A model generated the notes under the pieces. The model was not told the DNA's origin. It did not search any database and saw nothing but the letters and a program-made list of their open reading frames with translations. The position numbers were made by a program, and so were the translations under genes. DNA of 64,000 bases from Bog-473 sp963719485 (GTDB taxonomy: Bacteria > Actinomycetota > Acidimicrobiia > Acidimicrobiales > RAAP-2), in the NCBI GenBank assembly GCA_963719485.1, contig OY970387.1:992001-1056000 (forward strand), read 5' to 3'. Positions 23,100 through 30,802 of this stretch are shown here, in pieces; within the stretch, counting starts at the first letter, position 1; each line of letters starts with the position of its first letter.

Positions 23100-25259
23100 C
23101 TAGACGAGCGGAACCGAGCCCCGCACCTGGGACCCCTTCCCGACCTCTGAGTCCCACCGCACCGTTCCGCCGATGGCGCCGAGACGGTCAGCCATGTTGA
23201 CGTAGCCGTGCCCGTGCTGCGCCGAGTCCGGGTCGAACCCCGGTCCGTCGTCGGACACGGTGAACAGAAGGCCGCCGGACTCCTCCCACAGGCGGATCTC
23301 GACCCGCGCGTCGGGAGCGTGCTTCGCCGCGTTCTGGAGCGCCTCGAGGCAGCAGAAGTACACGGCCGCCTCCGTCTCGGACGGATACCGGCCGATGCCC
23401 TCGACGACGATGTCCACGGAGAGGGGGTTCCGGTTGGCGGCGGCGCGTAGCGCCTCGGGCAACCCACTGTCGACGAGCAGTGGCGGGTAGATCCCGTGAG
23501 CCAGCTCCCGGAGCTCTTGAATGGTTTCCTGGACCTCGCCGGCCAGCTGGTCCAGCATCTCCATGCCGGCCTCCTGGTCGTCGACGATGATGTCCTTCGC
23601 CAGCCGGAGATTGACTGCCAAGGCAACCAGATGTTGTTGCGCGCCGTCGTGCAGGTTGCGCTCGACCCGCCGCCGCTCGGCGTCCCCGCTGGCGACGATC
23701 CTGGCGCGGGACTCGCGCAGCGCGTCCGCCTGCTTGCGGACCTCGTCCAACGTGGTCTGCAGGGCCGTATCGAGCTGGGAGTTGTGGAGAGCCAGGCCGA
23801 CCTGCCGGGCCAGGTCGGTGAGCACCCGGTCGTCGTCCTCGGAGAACGCGCTGGCCAGCGCCGACCGCTCCACGACGATGAGGCCCAACAGCTCCCCCGC
23901 GTGGCTGACCGGCGCGACCCGGACCTGCTCCGCCTGGCGCCCCTTGAGGAGCGCGGGCATCCAGACGGAGGCCCAGGCCGTCCCTGACACGCCGGCCCGC
24001 GTCACGACGGGACGCTCCCGCGGCGACACGACCAGCGATCCCGGACCCAGATCGGGCACCGACGCCGTGCGCTCCAGCACCTCACCGGTCCCCGTATAGA
24101 CCTCGGCGCTCGTGAGGCTCATCGTCTTGCGCAGGGACTCGGCGAGTTGCAGCAGCAACTCGTCCATCGGGATGGCGCGCGTCAGTCTGCTGCCGAACGT
24201 CCGCAGGACCTCGTCGGGGGCCTCACGAGATCCGTAGACGAACCGGGTGGCGGACTCGAGGAAGCGCGCCCGCACCGGCACGAAGATGAGCGCCGCCACG
24301 CCGGAGGCCACCAGGGAGAGGGCGAGAACCTCCTTGTCTCCGGTGGTCTTCGGCGCGTGGCCCAGACCGAGCACGACGACCAGGTAGATGGCCGAGACGA
24401 CCACGACGAACCCGAAGACCGCGAGGACCTGGACCAGGCCCCGGCTTGCGTGGGGGCCCATCCGCTTGCTCTCGCCGGCTAAGAGGCCCAACGGCACCAG
24501 AGCGGTCGCTGCGGCCGTCACCGCGCCGAGCGGGCCCGGCCAGCCGACCAGAAGGTGCAGAACCGTCGCCATCAGCGCGACGGTCGCCGCCAGGGTGACC
24601 CCGATCCCGAACCACTCCATTCTCTCCCGGTGGTGGCCGATCGACCCGATGTAACGGGCTCGCATCGGTGCGATGGCCAGTGCTGCGGCAATCGACCAGC
24701 TGATCGCGCCATCCGTCAGGCTGAACGGTCGCTGGTCGACGACGAACACGAGGCCGACGGCGACGGCGGCCACGTAGCCGCTCACCGCCAAGAAACGCCG
24801 CACGGAATCGTGGAGCCGTCCGTCGGGCAGGGCGAGGAGGAAGTGGAACGAGATCGCTGTCACGACGATGGCGGCCAGCGTCGCCACGTCCCGGGCGCCG
24901 CTCGACGCATGCAGCGTTTCGGCCTGCCGGCCTGCCGTCAGCGCCACCGCCGCCACCAACGCGTCGACGGCTGCGAGCAGATGGTAGGGGGACGCCTTGC
25001 GCCCTGAGCGATCCCGCGCCCGTGGGTCGACGATCCCGACGAGTGCCCACGCCAGGGTGAGGCCGAAGGCGACCGAGCTGGCCGGCGCGGTCCCGCGCGG
25101 CAGGGTCGTGCGCAACCCGATGACGACACCGGCCACCGTCAGCCCGAAGAGGACGACCTGGAGCAGTCTGATCCACCCGAAGGTCGCCCGTCCCGGCGCC
25201 GGCGCGGTGACGGTGGGTTCTCCGCCCACATCGAACTGCACCTCGTCGCGCACGGTCAC
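23100..25259 (-). CDS. Membrane sensor histidine kinase (HisKA_3, GAF)
   Basis: A 719-residue kinase of the NarX/DesK type. The N-terminal 330 residues contain about eight membrane helices (30-300). Residues 345-495 form a GAF-like domain (GELLGLIVVERS, FSEDDDRVLTDLARQVGLAL). A coiled segment leads to the HisKA_3 dimerisation helix with phospho-His H537 (RRRVERNLHDGAQQHLVAL). The HATPase domain has N-box LEALQNAAKHA and G-box DDGPGFD, then HGHGYVNMADRLGAIGG. The start is GTG 25259. It is the third gene of the leftward operon after the receiver-cyclase and ABC ATPase genes. Confidence 0.88.
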   Translation of the reverse strand: MTVRDEVQFDVGGEPTVTAPAPGRATFGWIRLLQVVLFGLTVAGVVIGLRTTLPRGTAPASSVAFGLTLAWALVGIVDPRARDRSGRKASPYHLLAAVDALVAAVALTAGRQAETLHASSGARDVATLAAIVVTAISFHFLLALPDGRLHDSVRRFLAVSGYVAAVAVGLVFVVDQRPFSLTDGAISWSIAAALAIAPMRARYIGSIGHHRERMEWFGIGVTLAATVALMATVLHLLVGWPGPLGAVTAAATALVPLGLLAGESKRMGPHASRGLVQVLAVFGFVVVVSAIYLVVVLGLGHAPKTTGDKEVLALSLVASGVAALIFVPVRARFLESATRFVYGSREAPDEVLRTFGSRLTRAIPMDELLLQLAESLRKTMSLTSAEVYTGTGEVLERTASVPDLGPGSLVVSPRERPVVTRAGVSGTAWASVWMPALLKGRQAEQVRVAPVSHAGELLGLIVVERSALASAFSEDDDRVLTDLARQVGLALHNSQLDTALQTTLDEVRKQADALRESRARIVASGDAERRRVERNLHDGAQQHLVALAVNLRLAKDIIVDDQEAGMEMLDQLAGEVQETIQELRELAHGIYPPLLVDSGLPEALRAAANRNPLSVDIVVEGIGRYPSETEAAVYFCCLEALQNAAKHAPDARVEIRLWEESGGLLFTVSDDGPGFDPDSAQHGHGYVNMADRLGAIGGTVRWDSEVGKGSQVRGSVPLV

Positions 25260-25274
25260 CGGATTGCGTTCCCG

Positions 25275-25979
25275 CTACGACTGGACTGCGACGGGAAGGT
25301 CGGACTCCTCATCCACCGCGATCCTCCCGTCCCGCATCCGCACGATCCGGTTCGCGGCCGACGCGACATTTGCGTCGTGGGTGACGAGCACGATCGTCTG
25401 CCCCCCAATATGCAGCCGGCTGAGGAGTTCGATGACCTCTTGTCCACCTTCGGAGTCCAGGGCGCCGGTCGGCTCGTCCGCCAGCAACAGGGTCGGCTCG
25501 TTGGCCAGGGCGCGCGCAATGGCGAGCCGCTGGCGCTGACCACCCGAGAGCATGCCCGGCACGGTTCCCGCCTTGTCACCGATCCCCAGGAGATCAAGGA
25601 GGTCGCGGGCGCGGCTCTCGGCCGCCTTGCGCTTGCGTCCCGCGATCACCGCCGGCAGCGCGACGTTCTCCAGGACAGTCATCCCCTCGAGGAGGTTGAA
25701 GAACTGGAAGACGATCCCGATGTGGCGCCGGCGCAGCTGAGACAGCTCGTCCTCGGTCCGGCCTGTGACGAGCTCCCCGGCCACGGTGATCGTGCCCTCG
25801 TCGGCGACGTCCAGTCCGGCAATCAGGTTGAGCAGCGTCGACTTGCCGCACCCGGAGGGTCCCATCAACGCGACGAAGTCGCCTGCGTGCACGACCAGGT
25901 TGGCGCCCCGTAGAGCCCGCACCGGTGCGTTCTCCGCCTCGAATGTCTTGCGGACCTTGTCTACGACTAAGGCGTCCAT
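25275..25979 (-). CDS. MacB/LolD-type ABC transporter ATPase
   Basis: A 234-residue nucleotide-binding subunit. Walker A GPSGCGKST is at 40-48, the Q-loop in VFQFFNLL (about 90-97), the signature LSGGQRQR at 144-151, Walker B LLLADEP at 165-170 with the D-loop GALD, and the switch His in VTHD. This is the family that energises FtsX-type permeases. It is the only ABC ATPase in the window, while two such permeases lie 3.5 kb and 4.8 kb away on either side. The ATG lies one base after the upstream stop. A GAGGGA site precedes it. Confidence 0.9.
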   Translation of the reverse strand: MDALVVDKVRKTFEAENAPVRALRGANLVVHAGDFVALMGPSGCGKSTLLNLIAGLDVADEGTITVAGELVTGRTEDELSQLRRRHIGIVFQFFNLLEGMTVLENVALPAVIAGRKRKAAESRARDLLDLLGIGDKAGTVPGMLSGGQRQRLAIARALANEPTLLLADEPTGALDSEGGQEVIELLSRLHIGGQTIVLVTHDANVASAANRIVRMRDGRIAVDEESDLPVAVQS

Positions 25980-25980
25980 G

Positions 25981-27363
25981 TCAGGTTCCCTCTTTCGCCA
26001 AGACGTCGCCGGATCGGCATCCGTCACCCACCAGTTTGTATGCGATCACGGGGGTCTCGCGTCCCTTTACCAGTTGGGGCGCCAGGGCGATCGTCTCCCG
26101 AGCCATCTCCCAGGCGTCGACCGTGCCCTGGGAGACCACGATCTCGCCCGCATCTGCGAGCTGCTGGAGCCGCTGGGACATGTTCACCGTGTCCCCGACG
26201 AGGGTGTATTCCAACCGTTCCTCCGAGCCGAGCAGGGCAGCTGCCGCCTCCCCGGTCGAAAGGCCCAGGCCGAGCCCGAATGGCGGGAGGCCCTCCTCTT
26301 CCCACTGGTGGTTGATGATGGACTGCTTCTCGTGCATGACGAGCGCCGCCACAACGGCCCGGTCGGCATGGTCGACCTGTTCGAACGGAGCACCGAAGAC
26401 GGCCATCACGGCGTCGCCGACGAACTGCATCACCGTGCCGTTCTCGCCGAGAATGGCGTCGTTCATGGCCGCACGGTGGGTGTTGAGCTGCCCGGCCAGC
26501 TGGCTCGGATCGGCGTGCTCGGCGATGGTGGAGTACGAGCGGATGTCGCTCATCAGAACGGTGACGGTGACCCGCTCGGTCTCCCCGATCTGGCGACCGT
26601 CACGACGGAGCTTCTCGGCCAGGCCACCGGGAAGCAGCCGTGACAGCGTCTCCCCCTGCTCCTCGCGGTCGACGATCGCCTTGTGGAGCAGACGCAGCCG
26701 TTGCAGCGCGCCCTCCGTGCCGGCCGAGACGCCCTCTGCCAGCTTGACGAAGACAGCCTCGACTTCGGCATCGACCGCTTCGGGCGGGAGGCGCTTGGCC
26801 GCCGCAATGGCCTTGATCGGCTTGCCCTCGGCGACCATGGCCAGCAGCTCCTCCTCCGGAGGCGAGAGACCGCCGTTCACGGTCATCGGGCGCAAGAGCG
26901 CGTCGACGATCGCCGGATCGAGTGCGTTGCCACCGGTGGCGACCGAGCGAATGGCGTCGACGAGCTGGTCTCCCTGGGCGATGTGATCCTTGAGGAGGTA
27001 GCCATAGCCCGCCGAGCCCTCGGCCAGCAGGGACACGGCGTATTCCGGATCGTCGTACTGCGAGAGGATCACGACACCGGTCCCCGGGTGGCGCTTTCGC
27101 ACCTCCTTGGCGGCGTCGATCCCCTCGCGGTTGAACTCCGGCGGCATCCGGATGTCGGTGACCAGGACCTGTGGCTGCAGGTTGGTCGCGCCGTCGACGA
27201 CCTCGTCGTAGTCCGCTCCGACACCGACGATCCGGAGGTCCTTGTGCCGTTCAATGAGCGCCTTGACACCCTCGCGGACGATGAGGTTGTCGTCGGCGAG
27301 GAACACCGAGATCGTGCCGGAACCACCCTCTGCGTCATCCACGCTTTCAGTTCTCACACACAT
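25981..27363 (-). CDS. Response regulator fused to a class III nucleotide cyclase
   Basis: About 460 residues. The N-terminal receiver (residues 17-140) has DD at 24-25, phosphoacceptor D70 in VLVTDIRMPP and a Lys in GYLLKDH. A linker of about 100 helical residues (140-250) follows, with a NarL-like SPPEEELLAMVAEGKPIKAIA stretch. The cyclase domain spans about 265-440: metal Asp in LMSDIRSYS and FVGDAVMAVFG, and Asn/Arg in LVGDTVNMSQR. The usual substrate Lys before FVGD is Gln (VMQFVGD), so substrate choice is uncertain. It probably makes cAMP or cGMP when phosphorylated (inference). ATG 27363 is chosen; GTGs just inside are alternatives. Confidence 0.85.
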   Translation of the reverse strand: MCVRTESVDDAEGGSGTISVFLADDNLIVREGVKALIERHKDLRIVGVGADYDEVVDGATNLQPQVLVTDIRMPPEFNREGIDAAKEVRKRHPGTGVVILSQYDDPEYAVSLLAEGSAGYGYLLKDHIAQGDQLVDAIRSVATGGNALDPAIVDALLRPMTVNGGLSPPEEELLAMVAEGKPIKAIAAAKRLPPEAVDAEVEAVFVKLAEGVSAGTEGALQRLRLLHKAIVDREEQGETLSRLLPGGLAEKLRRDGRQIGETERVTVTVLMSDIRSYSTIAEHADPSQLAGQLNTHRAAMNDAILGENGTVMQFVGDAVMAVFGAPFEQVDHADRAVVAALVMHEKQSIINHQWEEEGLPPFGLGLGLSTGEAAAALLGSEERLEYTLVGDTVNMSQRLQQLADAGEIVVSQGTVDAWEMARETIALAPQLVKGRETPVIAYKLVGDGCRSGDVLAKEGT

Positions 27364-27473
27364 CGGGCGCTCGGAACAGGTGGGGACCTTCCCGGACCGG
27401 GTGGTGCTAGGCACACCATGCGACGCCTGTCACCACACTCGTCAACCCAGGTCGGCCGGTAGAGGCTGTCTTC
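27364..27473. promoter_or_regulatory. Divergent promoter region of the signalling module
   Basis: These 110 bases separate the start codons of the leftward operon (receiver-cyclase, ABC ATPase, kinase) and the rightward operon (cyclic-nucleotide-binding protein, MBL hydrolase, FAD oxidoreductase, permease). Both must be initiated here. I see no clear palindrome or consensus hexamers; GTAGAGG provides a ribosome site for the rightward ATG at 27474. Confidence 0.5.
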
Positions 27474-28493
27474 ATGAGTACAGAAGAGCTCACCCGCCAC
27501 ACCGGTCTCGTCACCTCGCTCTCCTGGATCCCCACCGAGGCGATCGAGGGTGCCCAGCGCCTGGCGTTCGACTCGGGGATCACGCACTATGACTCACCTC
27601 CCCCGAGCGAGGGCATGGACGTCGAGCGCCTCCGGGACGAGGACCGGTTCCGCTTTGCCAACGAGCTACGGGCCTTCGTCACGGTGGCGGGCGGGCGGAT
27701 TGTCGACTGCGGTTACGAAGGTGGAGGCCTCATGGGCTCCACCCTGGTCAACCTCGGCGCGGTGCGCCACCGGTTCCAAGCCGTCCAGCTGCCCGACATC
27801 AAGCGCGAACCCGAGCGCGGCGACGGATGGGTCCGGTTCGTGCAGACCTGCGGCGGGCGCACGGGGGTCCCGGCACCGCGGAGGGTCCGGCGGCGCCCGT
27901 TCGTGCAATGGCAGGCCCCGCTCGTGTGGACGACGCTCTCATTGACGCTCTATGCGGACGGCCGAGCGGAGCACGCGCTGATCGGAGCCAGCCGGTTCCC
28001 CCGGCACTGGGTGTACGGCGCCGACAACAAGCTCTCGCACAAGTCCGGCCTGACCGACTTCAAGGACTGGTACCGCAAGTCGTTCGGCAAGCACAGCCCG
28101 TGGGGGGACGAGGACTCCGAAGCGCTGGTCTCCGCCGTCGAGTCGGCGCTCGAAACGTCCCTGTCGGCCCAGCTCATGCAGGGTGGGGGCAAGCGCCGGA
28201 TCGAGCGCTTCCCGGCCGGCACCATCCTCTTCAACGAGGGTGAGCCGGGTACGGAGGTGCTGCTCGTCCTCGACGGCATCGTTCGCGTCGAGCGCGGCGG
28301 GGAACGACTGGCCGAGTACGGTCCGGGGGCTCTGCTCGGCGAGCGCGCCCACCTCGAAGGCGGCATCCGCACATCGAGCAACATTGCGGTGACGCCCTGC
28401 CGGGTCGCACTCTTCGACGCCGACCTGATCGAGCGCGGCCACTTGGAGGAGCTGTCCGCAGGCCACCGCCGCGAGGACCGGGCGCGAGACTGA
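27474..28493 (+). CDS. Cyclic-nucleotide-binding domain protein
   Basis: 339 residues. The C-terminal part (about 235-330) is a cNMP-binding beta barrel: IERFPAGTILFNEGEPGTEVLLVLDGIVRVER, then a phosphate-binding cassette-like GPGALLGERAHLEGGIRTSS with the conserved Gly-Glu and Arg. The first 220 residues are not recognised; they contain a WVRFVQTCGGRTG segment and FVQWQAPLVWTTLSLTLYADG. There is no DNA-binding domain after the barrel, so it is not a CRP-type factor. It lies beside a cyclase gene and a possible phosphodiesterase gene, so it is a natural effector of that cyclase (inference). Confidence 0.78.
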   Translation: MSTEELTRHTGLVTSLSWIPTEAIEGAQRLAFDSGITHYDSPPPSEGMDVERLRDEDRFRFANELRAFVTVAGGRIVDCGYEGGGLMGSTLVNLGAVRHRFQAVQLPDIKREPERGDGWVRFVQTCGGRTGVPAPRRVRRRPFVQWQAPLVWTTLSLTLYADGRAEHALIGASRFPRHWVYGADNKLSHKSGLTDFKDWYRKSFGKHSPWGDEDSEALVSAVESALETSLSAQLMQGGGKRRIERFPAGTILFNEGEPGTEVLLVLDGIVRVERGGERLAEYGPGALLGERAHLEGGIRTSSNIAVTPCRVALFDADLIERGHLEELSAGHRREDRARD

Positions 28494-28497
28494 GCAC

Positions 28498-29349
28498 GTG
28501 CGTGTGACCTTCTGCGGGACTCGGGGGTCGACGCCCGCACCCGGTCTCGACTACATACGCTTCGGGGGGCACACCTCGTGTGTCGCGCTGTCGCATGACG
28601 ACGAAAGCTCGGGGAACCTGCCGACGCTGCTCCTCGACGCCGGAACGGGGCTGCGACGCCTCCCTGAGCTCCTGGGCGACCTCCCGTTCCGCGGCACCAT
28701 CCTGCTGACGCATCTGCACTGGGACCACGTCCAAGGCCTGCCTTTCTTCCGGTCCGGTGACCGCGAGGACGCTCGGGTAAACCTGCTCCTGCCGGGCCAG
28801 GGCGACGGCATCGACGCGGAGGCCGTGTTGGCGCGCATGATGTCGCCGCCGTTCTTCCCGATCGAGCCGTCGGCGCTCCGCGGCCAGTGGCGTTTCGGCC
28901 TTCTTCCCGGCGACGCGTTCGCGGCCGAGGGCTTCAGCGTCCTCGCCCTCGACGTTCCCCACAAGGGCGGCCACACCGTCGGGTTCCGCGTGAGCGACGG
29001 CCATTCGTCGGTCGCGTACATCCCGGACCACTGCCCGACGGCGCTCGGTCCAGGCCCTGGTGCCATCGGCGAGTACCACGAGGACGTCCTCCGTCTGGCG
29101 GACAAGGTCGACCTCCTGATCCACGACGCCCACCTCCGGGCCGAGGAGGTGGAGGCGGAGGGGTCGTTCGGCCATGCCGCCGCCGAATACGCGGTACGAC
29201 TGGGCACCATGGCCGGGGCCCGTCGGGTCGCCCTCTTCCACCATCGACCGGATCGGAGCGATGCCGAGGTCGAGCGGACCGTGTGCCGGTTCGCCGAGAG
29301 CCCCGTGCCCGTGATGGGCGCCGCAGAAACGCTGACCGTCAGGCTGTGA
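28498..29349 (+). CDS. MBL-fold metallo-hydrolase, possible cyclic-nucleotide phosphodiesterase
   Basis: 283 residues from GTG 28498. It opens MRVTFCGTRGSTPAPG...RFGGHTSCVAL, the start typical of the PhnP/RNase Z/class II phosphodiesterase branch. Metal ligands are THLHWDH (H72, H74, D76, H77), a His in VPHKGGHT, D in YIPDH and a final His in ALFHHRPDRSD. Known members hydrolyse cyclic phosphodiester bonds. Four bases after the cNMP-binding gene and divergent from a cyclase gene, a cAMP/cGMP phosphodiesterase role is attractive but unproven. Confidence 0.75.
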   Translation: MRVTFCGTRGSTPAPGLDYIRFGGHTSCVALSHDDESSGNLPTLLLDAGTGLRRLPELLGDLPFRGTILLTHLHWDHVQGLPFFRSGDREDARVNLLLPGQGDGIDAEAVLARMMSPPFFPIEPSALRGQWRFGLLPGDAFAAEGFSVLALDVPHKGGHTVGFRVSDGHSSVAYIPDHCPTALGPGPGAIGEYHEDVLRLADKVDLLIHDAHLRAEEVEAEGSFGHAAAEYAVRLGTMAGARRVALFHHRPDRSDAEVERTVCRFAESPVPVMGAAETLTVRL

Positions 29350-29356
29350 TCTTCCC

Positions 29357-30802
29357 GTGAGGCGGGCACAGGCGATCGTCGTGGGCGCCGGCCCCAACGG
29401 GTTGGTCGCCGCGCTCACGCTGGCCCGGGCCGGCTTGGCGGTGGACGTGTACGAAGCTGCCGACGAGCCCGGGGGCGGCTGCCGCACCGCCGAGCTGACG
29501 CTGCCGGGGTTCCGGCACGACATCTGTTCAGCGGTGCACCCCCTGCTCCTTGCTTCGCCGGCGTTCCGCCACATCGACCTGTCCGCGCACGGCGTCCGGC
29601 TGCTGACCCCTCCCGTCGCTTTCGCCCATCCACTGGGCGGAACGCGCGCCGTGTCGGTCGGGCCTGACGTCGGCGACGTGGCCCGTTTGCTCGGAGCTGA
29701 CGGGACGGCCTACCTCCGACTGTTCGCTCCCCTCGTCCGGGACCTGGACAAGATCCTTCCTGCCTTTCTGGGCTCCATGCGCGACGTGCCACCCCACCCG
29801 CTGGCGGCCGCGGGTTTCGCGTTGCGGGGACTCTCGTCGGCCCGGCACCTGGCCCGGCGGTTCCGCACCGAGGAAGGCCGGGCGCTCGTGGCAGGCACGG
29901 CGGCCCACTCCATGCTGCCGCTCACGGCCCCGCTCTCGGGCGTCTTCCCCCGGCTCTTCACCGCGCTGGCCCAGCGCTACGGCTGGCCCGTGGTGGAGGG
30001 TGGTAGCGCCGCCATCGTCGACGCCCTCGTCGCCGAGCTCACCGCCGCGGGCGGGCGGATCGAGACGGGCTGTCGGGTGAAGCGTCTCGACGAGCTCCCA
30101 CCGGCCCGTGCCGTCGTCTTGGACGTCACGCCACGCCAGCTCCTCGAGATGGCAGGCGACTCCATGCCGTCGGGGTACGGGCGCGCCCTGGCCCGGTACC
30201 GCTACGGGCCCGGGGTCTGCAAGGTCGACTGGGCCCTGAGCGGGCCGGTCCCGTGGAGCGCCGAGGGCTGCCGGGAAGCCGTCACGGTGCACGTGGGCGG
30301 GACGTTCGAGGAGATCGCCCGGAGCGAGGCCGACGTCAACGCCGGCCGGCACCCGGACCACCCCTACTGCCTCATCACCCAGCCCTGCCTGGTCGACCCC
30401 GGGCGCGCGCCAGCGGGCGGGCACACGCTGTGGGCCTACTGTCACGTCCCCAACGGGTCACGTGTGGACATGACCGAGAGGATCGAGGCACAGATCGAGC
30501 GCTTCGCCCCGGGGTTTCGCGACCTGATCCTCGGTCGTTCGACCTTCACCGCGGTGGCCACCGAGGAGCACAACCCGAGCTACGTCGGTGGTGACATCAA
30601 CGCCGGCGCCGCCACGCTCCGACAGATGGTCTTCCGGCCCACCGCTCGGTGGAACCCGTACCGCACCGCGCTCAAAGGCGTCTACCTCTGCTCCGCGGCC
30701 ACCCCACCCGGCGGGGGGGTCCACGGCATGTGCGGGCTGGGCGCGGCGCGCGCCGCACTGCGGGACCTCGGCCAGGACGCAGCAGGCTCGCCGGAGCCCT
30801 GA
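29357..30802 (+). CDS. FAD-dependent oxidoreductase (phytoene desaturase/CrtI-like)
   Basis: A 481-residue flavoprotein. The dinucleotide-binding motif is VVGAGPNGLVAAL (8-20), with an acidic YEAADEPGGGCRT (the FAD ribose site and the family GG..R). The C-terminal GVYLCSAATPPGGGVHGMCG is the second FAD motif found in phytoene desaturase-type enzymes. It would desaturate, isomerise or oxidise a hydrophobic substrate. It is the third gene of the rightward operon (seven-base gap) and its TGA overlaps the permease ATG. Why an oxidoreductase sits in a signalling/ABC operon is unclear. Confidence 0.82.
   Translation: MRRAQAIVVGAGPNGLVAALTLARAGLAVDVYEAADEPGGGCRTAELTLPGFRHDICSAVHPLLLASPAFRHIDLSAHGVRLLTPPVAFAHPLGGTRAVSVGPDVGDVARLLGADGTAYLRLFAPLVRDLDKILPAFLGSMRDVPPHPLAAAGFALRGLSSARHLARRFRTEEGRALVAGTAAHSMLPLTAPLSGVFPRLFTALAQRYGWPVVEGGSAAIVDALVAELTAAGGRIETGCRVKRLDELPPARAVVLDVTPRQLLEMAGDSMPSGYGRALARYRYGPGVCKVDWALSGPVPWSAEGCREAVTVHVGGTFEEIARSEADVNAGRHPDHPYCLITQPCLVDPGRAPAGGHTLWAYCHVPNGSRVDMTERIEAQIERFAPGFRDLILGRSTFTAVATEEHNPSYVGGDINAGAATLRQMVFRPTARWNPYRTALKGVYLCSAATPPGGGVHGMCGLGAARAALRDLGQDAAGSPEP

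Noticed and set aside
21815..23626. Minus-strand open frame of 603 codons across the two response regulators
   Set aside because: It is antisense to two proteins with complete receiver motifs and also out of frame with the kinase it overlaps.
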